Assembly: GCA_009778065.1 (NCBI GenBank)
Contig: WRKM01000006.1
Location: forward strand, 1 to 64,000
Direction of reading: 5' to 3'
Length of the DNA: 64,000 nt
Source of the DNA: Oscillospiraceae bacterium
GTDB lineage: Bacteria; Bacillota; Clostridia; Oscillospirales; Ruminococcaceae
Part shown: positions 50,999-59,050 of the stretch, in pieces
Layout: each line of letters starts with the position of its first letter
Numbering within the stretch: the stretch's first letter is position 1
Notes under the pieces: generated by a model
Database searches by the model: none
The model's input: the letters and a program-made list of their open reading frames with translations, nothing else
Told to the model about the DNA's origin: nothing
Made by a program: the position numbers and the translations under genes

Positions 50999-52183
50999 CT
51001 ACTCCACCACGTCCGCGACCTCAAAAGTTAGTCCTTCGTAAATTCTAATAAACGTGTTATCGTCCGGGTCATGCAAAGACAAACCGTGCATATTAAAATC
51101 TGCGACAACCCAAAACTCGATGATGTCGTCGAAGCCGAACCCCGGCTTAAACTGTTCCGTCCATACGGCGGTGAGCCCCGTTTCATCGATGCTTATCTGC
51201 ATATCTTCGGGGTTTCTTATTACTATGTCCTTTTCTAAATCCAATGTCATATAATCCCATACGTCGTAGCCAAGGTCTCCGTAACCAATTCTGAGTCCGG
51301 TGGAGACAGAGCCACCGCGGTCTGTGCCTATTGCGAACAATCCTCCTATGCAGGCATCTCCGGAAAAGTTATAAATCCCGGTAATGGTCCAATATGCGAA
51401 GAATATCGTCGCGGGGTCTCTTTCTATCCATTCCCACGGCATGATATATGTCGGCTTTATTGACGTGTCTTTGTAAACAAACGACATCGTACCGTCACCG
51501 TTATTGGTCGCGCTTAATGTGATAGCGGTAGGGTCGAAGACGAATTCGCTTAACTTTGTATGGGGTACGAGTTCATCAAACGGCACAATAACATCGTTAT
51601 TGCTGAACTTAATATACGTTTGTCTGTCTTGCTCTAAGCCCGAAATAGTAAAGCCTCGAACCTCAACATCTCCTATGTCGTCTGCGCTGTACTGTTCCGG
51701 CATAAAAAATATCAGCAACACGCTGTCACCGTCTATTTTTATGGGGTCGTAGCCGTTGTTATGTGTATACCTAACCGCAGCACCGTAAATGCTTAAAGGC
51801 TTGTAAAAACCATTGCCGAAATGTATACCTATATCACTGAAAGTGCCCGGATTCAACTCCAGCGCGGCGAGCCTTTCCGGAAGCTCGGGGATTGTTATGC
51901 GCATGGCAATCTCCTGCCCTTGTTCATGTTTTCCGCCTATGCCCACTTTAAGCTCGGATACGAGCTCCTGTCCCTGAGGTATGCTGTCGGCGTTACCCTG
52001 TGTTTGGTTCTCTGACAGGGTTTCTGCTCCGTTGTCGGGGTTTTCTGCGTTTGTGCCTTGGCTATTTGCGGGTAGGTCGTTGTTGGGGGTATTTGATGAA
52101 GGCGTAGCTTCATCGCCGCAAGCCGCTAACGTCAGCGACATTGCGAGGGCTAAGATTAACGCGAGGATTTTTGTTACTTTCAT
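50999..52183 (-). CDS. lipoprotein 1 of the array
   Basis: A 394-residue lipoprotein, first in the direction of transcription. Shared leader (Cys22), linker to about residue 72, then a beta-rich mature part of about 320 residues without a recognised family. The end is charged and not the VSQ tail. A gap of 172 bases with gene fragments separates it from lipoprotein 2. Confidence 0.73.
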   Translation of the reverse strand: MKVTKILALILALAMSLTLAACGDEATPSSNTPNNDLPANSQGTNAENPDNGAETLSENQTQGNADSIPQGQELVSELKVGIGGKHEQGQEIAMRITIPELPERLAALELNPGTFSDIGIHFGNGFYKPLSIYGAAVRYTHNNGYDPIKIDGDSVLLIFFMPEQYSADDIGDVEVRGFTISGLEQDRQTYIKFSNNDVIVPFDELVPHTKLSEFVFDPTAITLSATNNGDGTMSFVYKDTSIKPTYIMPWEWIERDPATIFFAYWTITGIYNFSGDACIGGLFAIGTDRGGSVSTGLRIGYGDLGYDVWDYMTLDLEKDIVIRNPEDMQISIDETGLTAVWTEQFKPGFGFDDIIEFWVVADFNMHGLSLHDPDDNTFIRIYEGLTFEVADVVE

Positions 52184-52222
52184 TGTTTGGGGGGTTCCTT
52201 TCGTGGTATTTTATTTACGGCT

Positions 52223-52312
52223 TTAAATAATAGTTGCGTTTTGGGGGACAAGTTCGGGGGGTTCCTTCATATACGTTACCGTACTATTCATTCGTAGTTC
52301 TTTTACAGTCAT
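52223..52312 (-). pseudogene. truncated MTVKELR gene
   Basis: Starts MTVKELR exactly as the 75-residue gene at 40099, then switches at codon 8 into unrelated sequence (MNSTVTYMKEPPEL) and stops after 29 residues. The break lies at CGTAGTTC, where similarity with the other locus ends. It starts two bases after the stop of the AlbA_2 gene at 52315. Confidence 0.7.
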
Positions 52313-52314
52313 CG

Positions 52315-53733
52315 CTAATCCCTCAACTTATATTTTCTGTTCCGATTTGCACCAATCGGAATGATAATATTTTCGTCTTCAAGTTGCGAAAGCGTTCTTC
52401 TCGCTGTCTTTGAACTGCGATTGATAACGCTCGCTATATCTGCGGCACTTGCTTCTCCGTTTGTGGAAAGGTACGCAATTATTTTTTCGCGGTAATTATT
52501 ATCGGACATTTTATTGGACACTTTATTGGACACTTTATCGGACATTTGCATTTCTGTGTCCAACAACTTAAACGGCACAATCGTCTTAAACACATCGCCA
52601 TCGCTGAGTTCAGGCTCGCCGCCGGAATAAATTTTTGTAAACTTATAAAGGTTCCTCACGCCCGAACCAAGCACATCAGCTCGCCCGATGTTAATGAAAA
52701 AATTTGCAAGTAACGGATTTTTCGGAAACGGCGCGAAGTTATCGGGGTCGATTTTACCGGGCGTTTTCGGCAAGCTCCAGTTCTCGGTCGTAATTCGTTC
52801 GCGTTCAATTATAATCTTCGCAGGGTAGGCACTCGTGTAGTCGCGATGAACGAGAATATTGCTGACAAGCTCGCGTGCAATTGAAGCACGGACACTCACC
52901 GACTGCCCGTTGATAATATGAAACCTGTCAAGCGTGTGCTTGCTTATGAAGTCAATGAGTTGCTCGTAGGCATCAATCAAATTTGTCGATACCATCAAGC
53001 GGTCATCATAACGGTCGAGGTCGTCGCGGCGGCAGATTGCATCGGTAACATAATTCGCGGTGCATGAACGAATGACATCATCTTTCCCGAACAGCAAAAT
53101 CGCCGCAAGGTTGTACCCGGTACTGCCAAGCTCGCGGCTCTCTTGATACAAGCCCGCGCTTTTTATAATTTCCTCATCGCTCATGCCCACCCACGGGTGG
53201 TCGGGAATCCGATTAGTCGCCAAGCGGCGAACCTTCGGCAAGAGCCGCGCAAAATCAAAGTCCTCATCTTTGGCGTAAGGAAAAATTTTGCGTTCGGAAT
53301 AATCTGCGGCTTTGCGGCGATGAATCTGCGAAACCATTTCGGAGTTACGGGTTATATCCATGTCGCCGTCTTCGGCGCGGTCAAAAATTTTCCCGCCGAG
53401 CATAACCACCTGCGAGTTGGGCGGCACATAACACCACAGGATTGTTTTGCCGCCAAGCTCTGCTTCCTCCAACGAGATGAAAAGTGTTGGTGCGAACCTC
53501 TGCGGATTGTTGAGTAGGTTGGCGAAATCTTTTTTCATTTGAGCGACAGCTTTTTTATTCACGCCGACAACTTTCCCATCGTCCTCAACACCGAGCAAGA
53601 TATGACCGCCGTAACGATTCGAGAAAGATGACACGGTTTCATAAACGCTACTCGGAAGCTCGTCCTTGCATCGTTTGAACTCAACCGTGAGTCCCTCGCC
53701 GTCGTGAATGAGTTGTTTTAGTTTTGTGAACAT
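52315..53733 (-). CDS. AlbA_2/Schlafen-like ATP-binding protein
   Basis: A 472-residue protein of the same family as 28738-30264. The N-terminal AlbA_2 domain reads EFKRCKDELPSSVYETVSSF and GGHILLGVEDDGKVVGV; the ATP-binding part has ELVSNILVHRDYTSAYP and ADVLGSGVRNLYKF; a winged helix with NRSSKTARRTLSQLE ends it. The linker before it has SDKVSNKVSNKMSDNN, another VSN-type repeat. Regulator-like; function not established. A decayed copy is at 40329. Confidence 0.82.
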   Translation of the reverse strand: MFTKLKQLIHDGEGLTVEFKRCKDELPSSVYETVSSFSNRYGGHILLGVEDDGKVVGVNKKAVAQMKKDFANLLNNPQRFAPTLFISLEEAELGGKTILWCYVPPNSQVVMLGGKIFDRAEDGDMDITRNSEMVSQIHRRKAADYSERKIFPYAKDEDFDFARLLPKVRRLATNRIPDHPWVGMSDEEIIKSAGLYQESRELGSTGYNLAAILLFGKDDVIRSCTANYVTDAICRRDDLDRYDDRLMVSTNLIDAYEQLIDFISKHTLDRFHIINGQSVSVRASIARELVSNILVHRDYTSAYPAKIIIERERITTENWSLPKTPGKIDPDNFAPFPKNPLLANFFINIGRADVLGSGVRNLYKFTKIYSGGEPELSDGDVFKTIVPFKLLDTEMQMSDKVSNKVSNKMSDNNYREKIIAYLSTNGEASAADIASVINRSSKTARRTLSQLEDENIIIPIGANRNRKYKLRD

Positions 53734-53753
53734 AGATTTTTACCTCTACAAGA

Positions 53754-53782
53754 ATTTTATCACACTCGAAAGCAAACATCAA
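53754..53782 (-). promoter_or_regulatory. promoter for the AlbA_2 gene at 52315
   Basis: TTGATG, 17 bases, TAAAAT on the minus strand, 20 bases before the ATG. Confidence 0.65.
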
Positions 53783-53851
53783 TCATTTGAAAATTTTAAT
53801 ACCCCCGAAGTCAACCGAGTGAGGTTATTCGTCGAATTAATAAGGGTAGCA

Positions 53852-53890
53852 TTAATCGGAGATTAGTGCGAGGATTTTTGTTGCTTTCAT
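53852..53890 (-). pseudogene. truncated lipoprotein leader fragment
   Basis: Reads MKATKILALISD and stop on the minus strand, preceded by the same GAAAGGAACCCCC binding-site block as the lipoprotein genes. It is the first ten codons of an eighth member, cut off and left between ptsI and the AlbA_2 gene. Confidence 0.8.
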
Positions 53891-53916
53891 TTTTGGGGGT
53901 TCCTTTCATGATTAAA

Positions 53917-55575
53917 TTAAATAATAGTCGCATTTGGCGGGATTATCGCTCTTATTCTTTCCCTAAGCGGCAAGAGCATATTCGGCGACACTGAAAGTTC
54001 ATCAACGCCCATGTTTAAAAATATTTCGGTAAGCTCTAAGTCTGCGGCGATTTCGCCGCATATACCGACCCATATACCCGCATCCTTCGCCGATTTAACC
54101 GTCATTTCAATCATTTTCATGACAGCGGGGTGATGAGGTTCGTAAAAAGAGCCGATGTTGCTGTTCTGCCTGTCTGCCGCTAAGGTGTATTGGGTAAGGT
54201 CGTTTGTACCTATGCTGAAAAAGTCCACCATTTCGGCGAGTTCCGCACTTATTATAACGGCGGCGGGGGTTTCTACCATAATTCCAAACTCGGTTTTATT
54301 ATTAAGAGGTATTTCTTCACGCTTTAAATCCGATTTCACTTCTTCGATGAGTTTAAGTACTTCCCCTACCTCCCACACCGAAGTAACCATAGGAATCATA
54401 ATGGATATATTCCCGAATGCGGAAGCTCTGTATAAAGCGCGGAGCTGTGTTTTGAAAATTTGAGGCTCGGAAAGGCAGAGCCGCACGGCGCGAAGCCCCA
54501 TTGCAGGGTTTTCCTCCTTCGGCATTTTAAAATAACTTACCTGTTTATCCGCGCCTATATCAAGTGTGCGGATAATGGTTTTCTTTCCGTTCATGTGAGC
54601 GGCGACTTTTTTATAAGCGGCAAACTGCTCTTCCTCTGTCGGCGCGTTTTTTCTGTCTAAAAATAAAAACTCGCTTCTGAAAAGCCCGATACCCTCTGCA
54701 TCATTATTAACCGCATCATCAATGTCGGACACGTGATTCACATTTGCGTAAAGATTAATTTTTCTTCCGTCCGCCGTTACGCTCGGAAGCCCTTTGAGTT
54801 TATTTAACAACTCGCGTTTTTTACGAATTTCATCAAGCTTTTCGCTCATTGCTTTTATTACAACCTCATCGGGTTCTATGTAAAGTTTGCCCGTGAAGCC
54901 ATCTAAAATTGCGTGTTTTCCGTCTAAGCTTTCGATATTTGCGATATTTGCGGAAATTTCCCGAAACCCGAAAACGGCGGGTAAAGCCAAAGAACGCGCA
55001 AGTATGGCTGTGTGTGAATTAACCCCGCCTTTCACGGTTGCTATACCTAAAACCATTTTTTTATCAAGCCCGACAGCCTCACCCGGCGTAATGTCGTCTG
55101 CGATAATTATAGACGGAGTTGTAATTTCATATTGTCCATAAAGCGCGGGACACAGAATTTTTTGAATGCGTCCCGATATATCCAATACATCTATTGCACG
55201 CTCTTTCATGTAGTCATCGTCCATAGCTGAAAACATCGCGCTGAATTTTTCCGCTGTTCGCTCTACTGCATACTCGGCGTTTACATTTTGCTCGCTTATT
55301 ATAGCCATAACAGATTCGATATAATCCAAGTCTTCGAGCATCATTTTGTGAATATCAAAGATTGCCGCGTTTTCCTCGCCTAAGGTTTCCTTTGTTTCTT
55401 CGTATAACCGGTCGAGTTGTAAACATGCTTTAATGCGCGCTTCATCAAAACGCGCAGTTTCTTTTTCGGGGTCATCAATTTTTTTGCGTCCTATTTCCAC
55501 CGCTTTATTTTTCAAGAAATATAAAGTTCCTATTGCTATGCCATCGGAAATCCGCACGCCCTCTATAATTTTCAA
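53917..55575 (-). CDS. ptsI: PTS enzyme I (PEP-protein phosphotransferase)
   Basis: A 552-residue enzyme that starts the sugar phosphotransferase chain by taking phosphate from PEP. Phosphohistidine His188 is in GGVNSHTAIL; the PEP-binding domain has EGIGLFRSEFLF and GIMVETPAA. Last gene of a complete PTS operon (EIIA, HPr, EIICB, NagA, EI). Its start overlaps the nagA stop. Confidence 0.95.
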   Translation of the reverse strand: MKIIEGVRISDGIAIGTLYFLKNKAVEIGRKKIDDPEKETARFDEARIKACLQLDRLYEETKETLGEENAAIFDIHKMMLEDLDYIESVMAIISEQNVNAEYAVERTAEKFSAMFSAMDDDYMKERAIDVLDISGRIQKILCPALYGQYEITTPSIIIADDITPGEAVGLDKKMVLGIATVKGGVNSHTAILARSLALPAVFGFREISANIANIESLDGKHAILDGFTGKLYIEPDEVVIKAMSEKLDEIRKKRELLNKLKGLPSVTADGRKINLYANVNHVSDIDDAVNNDAEGIGLFRSEFLFLDRKNAPTEEEQFAAYKKVAAHMNGKKTIIRTLDIGADKQVSYFKMPKEENPAMGLRAVRLCLSEPQIFKTQLRALYRASAFGNISIMIPMVTSVWEVGEVLKLIEEVKSDLKREEIPLNNKTEFGIMVETPAAVIISAELAEMVDFFSIGTNDLTQYTLAADRQNSNIGSFYEPHHPAVMKMIEMTVKSAKDAGIWVGICGEIAADLELTEIFLNMGVDELSVSPNMLLPLRERIRAIIPPNATII

Positions 55576-56702
55576 AATCTTTCACCGCCTATATATGTAT
55601 TAATTATTTCCAAATCTGAATTTAAGACCAAAAAATCCGCCGCTTTGCCTATTTCAAGACTGCCGACCGCAGAGTCGGCTGAAATAGCCCGCGCAGGATT
55701 AATCGTAGCCGACTGTAGGGCGGTTTCAAGAGGGATTCCGAATTTTACGGCGTTGCGGAAACAATTCAAGAGATTCGCCGCACTCCCCGCAATCGCGCCG
55801 CCGACAGCTAAGTTAGAACGCCCGTCTTTCAAAATAGCAATCTGCCCCCCAAGCTCGTATTCACCGTCGGGCATCCCTGTCGCCCTTATGCTGTCGCTTA
55901 CAAGGCAGAGCCTATCCTTACCGAACATCGCAAAAACAGCCCGCACCACAGACGGATGAAGATGTACCCCGTCGCATATAATTTCCGCAAAATCGGCATG
56001 GTCAAAAGCCGCGCCGATTACGCCCGGTTCTCTGTGTCCGAACGCGGGCATGGCGTTAAACATATGCGTTACATGGCATGCCCCCGCTTTAAAAACGGCG
56101 GCGGCACATTCATAATCCGCGCTTGTATGCGCTAAACTAACACTAACCGGAAATGCTTTAACATGGCGTATAAATTCTAAAGTACCCTGCATTTCGGGAG
56201 CTAAGTCAATCAAGCGTATATTACCGCCCGAAAGGTCATACAAGCGTTCAAAAAAGGCGGTATCGGGAGCTATGATGTTTTCGGGTTTTTGCGCGCCGCA
56301 CCGAGCTTTATTTAAAAAAGGTCCCTCCATATTAACAGCACGCAAAACTGCGCCGTAACCTTTTTTTCCAAAATAAGGGGCGGCAATCTGCATAACACGG
56401 CAGAGCGTTTCTTCATCAAGCGACATGGTCGTCGCCGCAACGCTTGTAACGCCGTTTTTGCCGTAATAGGACAGCATTTTTTCGATGCCCTTTGAATCTG
56501 CATCGCTGAAGTCACAGTTTACACAGCCGTGAGTGTGTATGTCAACAAACCCGGGTACAACATACGCACCGCATACATCGACGGCTTCACCCGATAAACT
56601 GCCCGTAGGGGCTATGTCGGTAATAATACCGTTATTACACTCCAAATCGTATTTTTCAAATTTGAAATCCGCACCGAAAACTAAGCCATTACGCACTATC
56701 AT
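55572..56702 (-). CDS. nagA: N-acetylglucosamine-6-phosphate deacetylase
   Basis: A 376-residue amidohydrolase that removes acetate from GlcNAc-6-phosphate. Metal and active-site motifs are present: PGFVDIHTHG, SLAHTSADY, HMFNAMPAFGHREPG and LVSDSIRATG. It acts on the product of the EIICB transporter encoded just before it. The deaminase NagB is not in the window. Confidence 0.94.
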   Translation of the reverse strand: MIVRNGLVFGADFKFEKYDLECNNGIITDIAPTGSLSGEAVDVCGAYVVPGFVDIHTHGCVNCDFSDADSKGIEKMLSYYGKNGVTSVAATTMSLDEETLCRVMQIAAPYFGKKGYGAVLRAVNMEGPFLNKARCGAQKPENIIAPDTAFFERLYDLSGGNIRLIDLAPEMQGTLEFIRHVKAFPVSVSLAHTSADYECAAAVFKAGACHVTHMFNAMPAFGHREPGVIGAAFDHADFAEIICDGVHLHPSVVRAVFAMFGKDRLCLVSDSIRATGMPDGEYELGGQIAILKDGRSNLAVGGAIAGSAANLLNCFRNAVKFGIPLETALQSATINPARAISADSAVGSLEIGKAADFLVLNSDLEIINTYIGGERF

Positions 56703-58150
56703 AATAATTTTCTCATTTCATCGGCTACGTGCTGAACTTGTGTGCCGACGACAACCTGTACGCTTGTTTTCCCCGGACGAACAACCCCGCTTATACCTGC
56801 TGATTTTATAGCTTTTTCATTTACATCGGTATGATTTTTTACCTCGACCCTAAGGCGGGTTATGCAGTTGTCAAGGGAAGCGATATTTCCCGCGCCGCCA
56901 AGCCCTGCGAGGATTTGTTCTGCGATTACGGTGAAGTCTTTCGCGCCGCCTGCCGACGATTTTATTTTTATGTCTTTTATATTTTGAACATCATCATCGT
57001 CCTCGCGTCCGGGGGTTTTTAAGTTAAACTTAGTTATAACCATGCGGAAAAGCACGTAATAAATCACGAAAAATACCGCACCCGCAACGAATACACCCCA
57101 CGGGTTCTGCGCCATGGGCGTTTTCCAGCATAGGACGAGGTCTATTAGCCCGCCGCTGAAATTGAATCCCGTGCGGACGGGTAAAGCCGCCATTACGCCC
57201 ATTGAAATTGCGGTCAGCGCGGCGTGCAAAACATAAAGCGGCGGCGCTAAAAACATAAAAGCAAATTCAAGAGGCTCTGTAACGCCCGTCAGAAATGCGG
57301 CGAATGAAGCCGAGAGCAGAAGCCCTGCCGCCGCTTTTTTCTTTTTATCTTTTGCCGTGTGGAGCATGGCTAAAGCCGCACCCGGTAATCCGAACATCAT
57401 AATCGGGAAAAAGCCCGTCATATATTGCCCCGTAACGCCGTATTCCCCCGTGTTGCTCCAGAAATTTTCAAGGTCATTTATTCCCGCCACGTCAAACCAA
57501 AACACCGAATTAAGCGCGTGATGTAAACCGAGCGGCAATAAAAGACGGTTAAAGAATCCGTAAATCCCCGCACCGACTGCCCCCAAGTTCATGATTCCCG
57601 AGCCGAACATGACCAAACCGCCATAAACGACAGGCCAAACAAAAAGTAAAAGCATAGCCGTGACAATGCTTACCCCACCTGCGACAAGCGCAACGCTCCG
57701 TTTTCCGCTGAAGAAAGCTAATGCGTCCGGTAATTTGGTGTTTTTAAAGCGGTTGTAACAAATCGCGCCGATTAGACCGCATATTATGCCGATAAACACG
57801 TTGTCTATTTTTCCGAATGCCGCACTCACGTCTTCAAGCGGAGTTTTGCTTATCATAGCTATAGTTTGAGGGGACAATATGCTTTGTATTAAAAGCCATG
57901 ATATTAGCCCCGCAAGCCCTGCCGCGCCATCGTTTTCATCAGCCATACCTACAGATACACCCAACACGAAAAGAATAGGCATACTGCCGATTATTGCATT
58001 TCCCGCCGATATTAAAAATGCGGCTATTTGACTTCCTTCGCCCCACCCCGATGGGTCTAACCAATAACCTATTCCGAGCAAAACAGCGGCAATAGGCAGA
58101 CAGGCGACAGGTAACATAAGAGACTTTCCGAGTTTTTGTAAATTTTTCAT
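56699..58150 (-). CDS. nagE: PTS N-acetylglucosamine transporter EIICB
   Basis: About 483 residues. The EIIC membrane domain (about ten helices, starting LQKLGKSLMLPVACLPIAA) is followed by an EIIB domain whose phosphocysteine lies in SLDNCITRLRVEV. No EIIA is fused; the separate EIIA gene in the operon would supply it. Substrate is called GlcNAc from the family and from nagA beside it; glucose is the alternative. I chose ATG 58150 over an upstream TTG because the conserved start is there. Confidence 0.9.
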   Translation of the reverse strand: MKNLQKLGKSLMLPVACLPIAAVLLGIGYWLDPSGWGEGSQIAAFLISAGNAIIGSMPILFVLGVSVGMADENDGAAGLAGLISWLLIQSILSPQTIAMISKTPLEDVSAAFGKIDNVFIGIICGLIGAICYNRFKNTKLPDALAFFSGKRSVALVAGGVSIVTAMLLLFVWPVVYGGLVMFGSGIMNLGAVGAGIYGFFNRLLLPLGLHHALNSVFWFDVAGINDLENFWSNTGEYGVTGQYMTGFFPIMMFGLPGAALAMLHTAKDKKKKAAAGLLLSASFAAFLTGVTEPLEFAFMFLAPPLYVLHAALTAISMGVMAALPVRTGFNFSGGLIDLVLCWKTPMAQNPWGVFVAGAVFFVIYYVLFRMVITKFNLKTPGREDDDDVQNIKDIKIKSSAGGAKDFTVIAEQILAGLGGAGNIASLDNCITRLRVEVKNHTDVNEKAIKSAGISGVVRPGKTSVQVVVGTQVQHVADEMRKLL

Positions 58151-58239
58151 ACTTTCAATGCCGCAACGCCTCAACTTGCATGAATTTTAAAAGTTTTGCG
58201 TTGCAAAACACACCTTTCTAAAATGTTAGGCTCCTTGCC

Positions 58240-58497
58240 CTATAGATTTTCATTTAAAAATAACAGGATTTTTTCGGCTGTTACATCTTCGTCTATGCCG
58301 TCAAAAGTAAGCGTTATTTCATCGCCGCATTTGAGTCCTAAGTTCATAATGCCGAAAATACGCTTTCCGTCAACCATTTTTTGAGGAGTTCCGACCCGCA
58401 CCTCTCCCGAAAACCCTGCCACCGCCTTAACCAACAACCCGGCAGGACGTGCATGGATTCCTAATTCGTCCTTGATAATGTGTTTAATTTCTTTCAC
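58240..58497 (-). CDS. ptsH: HPr-family phosphocarrier protein
   Basis: An 85-residue HPr with the phosphoacceptor His15 in LGIHARPAG. The regulatory Ser46 found in Bacillus HPr is Arg here (DGKRIFGIMNLG), so HPr kinase should not act on it. It carries phosphate from enzyme I to the EIIA gene product next to it. It may be specialised for this operon rather than the cell's main HPr. Confidence 0.92.
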   Translation of the reverse strand: MKEIKHIIKDELGIHARPAGLLVKAVAGFSGEVRVGTPQKMVDGKRIFGIMNLGLKCGDEITLTFDGIDEDVTAEKILLFLNENL

Positions 58498-58499
58498 GT

Positions 58500-58988
58500 T
58501 TATGACCCTCCTTTCCGGGCAGTAATAAGCATATCCCCCGCTTTGACCGTGCCTTCTTTTGCGAAAGACAGCTTCCCGAAATCATCGGGGTTGCAAACTA
58601 CTACGGGGGTGACTGTATCAAAGCCCTCCGCGCTTATCGCCGCCGCATCAAATTCCATTAGAACTTCACCCTTATTAACCTTTTCGCCGCTATTTTTAAC
58701 AATGGTGTAGTACATCCCTTTCAGCTTTACCGTGTCAATGCCGACATGAATAAGAAGTTGAAGCCCGTCATCGGTCAACAGGCTTACGGCGTGACCGGTT
58801 TCAAACATTTGTTCGATAACCGCATTGCACGGCGCAAGAACACAGCCCGATTCGGGCTTAATCGCTATTCCGGGTCCTAAAATGCCTTGACTGAAAACGG
58901 GGTCGTTTATTTCCGAAAGAGGTATAACGGTGCCGTTCATCGGCGATGCGATAGTTGTAATATTACTCTTTTTTCCAAAACCAAACAT
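58500..58988 (-). CDS. PTS EIIA, glucose family
   Basis: A 162-residue EIIA with the paired active-site histidines, His66 in GHAVSLL and phospho-His81 in LLIHVGIDTVKL. It passes phosphate to the EIIB domain of NagE. First gene of the operon, directly downstream of its promoter, with a GGAGGG site. Confidence 0.93.
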   Translation of the reverse strand: MFGFGKKSNITTIASPMNGTVIPLSEINDPVFSQGILGPGIAIKPESGCVLAPCNAVIEQMFETGHAVSLLTDDGLQLLIHVGIDTVKLKGMYYTIVKNSGEKVNKGEVLMEFDAAAISAEGFDTVTPVVVCNPDDFGKLSFAKEGTVKAGDMLITARKGGS

Positions 58989-59010
58989 AACTAATCCCTC
59001 CTTTTTATTA

Positions 59011-59038
59011 ATTATATCATTATAAATGGAAATGTCAA
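59011..59038 (-). promoter_or_regulatory. promoter of the PTS operon
   Basis: TTGACA (59038-59033), 16 bases, TATAAT (59016-59011) on the minus strand, about 22 bases before the EIIA start. No NagR-type operator or antiterminator site was recognised. Confidence 0.72.
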
Positions 59039-59050
59039 GAAAACGTCTCT

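Noticed and set aside
44053-52183. Lipoprotein array as an assembly duplication artefact
   Set aside because: Mature domains differ in length and sequence, so the genes cannot be collapsed copies; only leader and border segments repeat.
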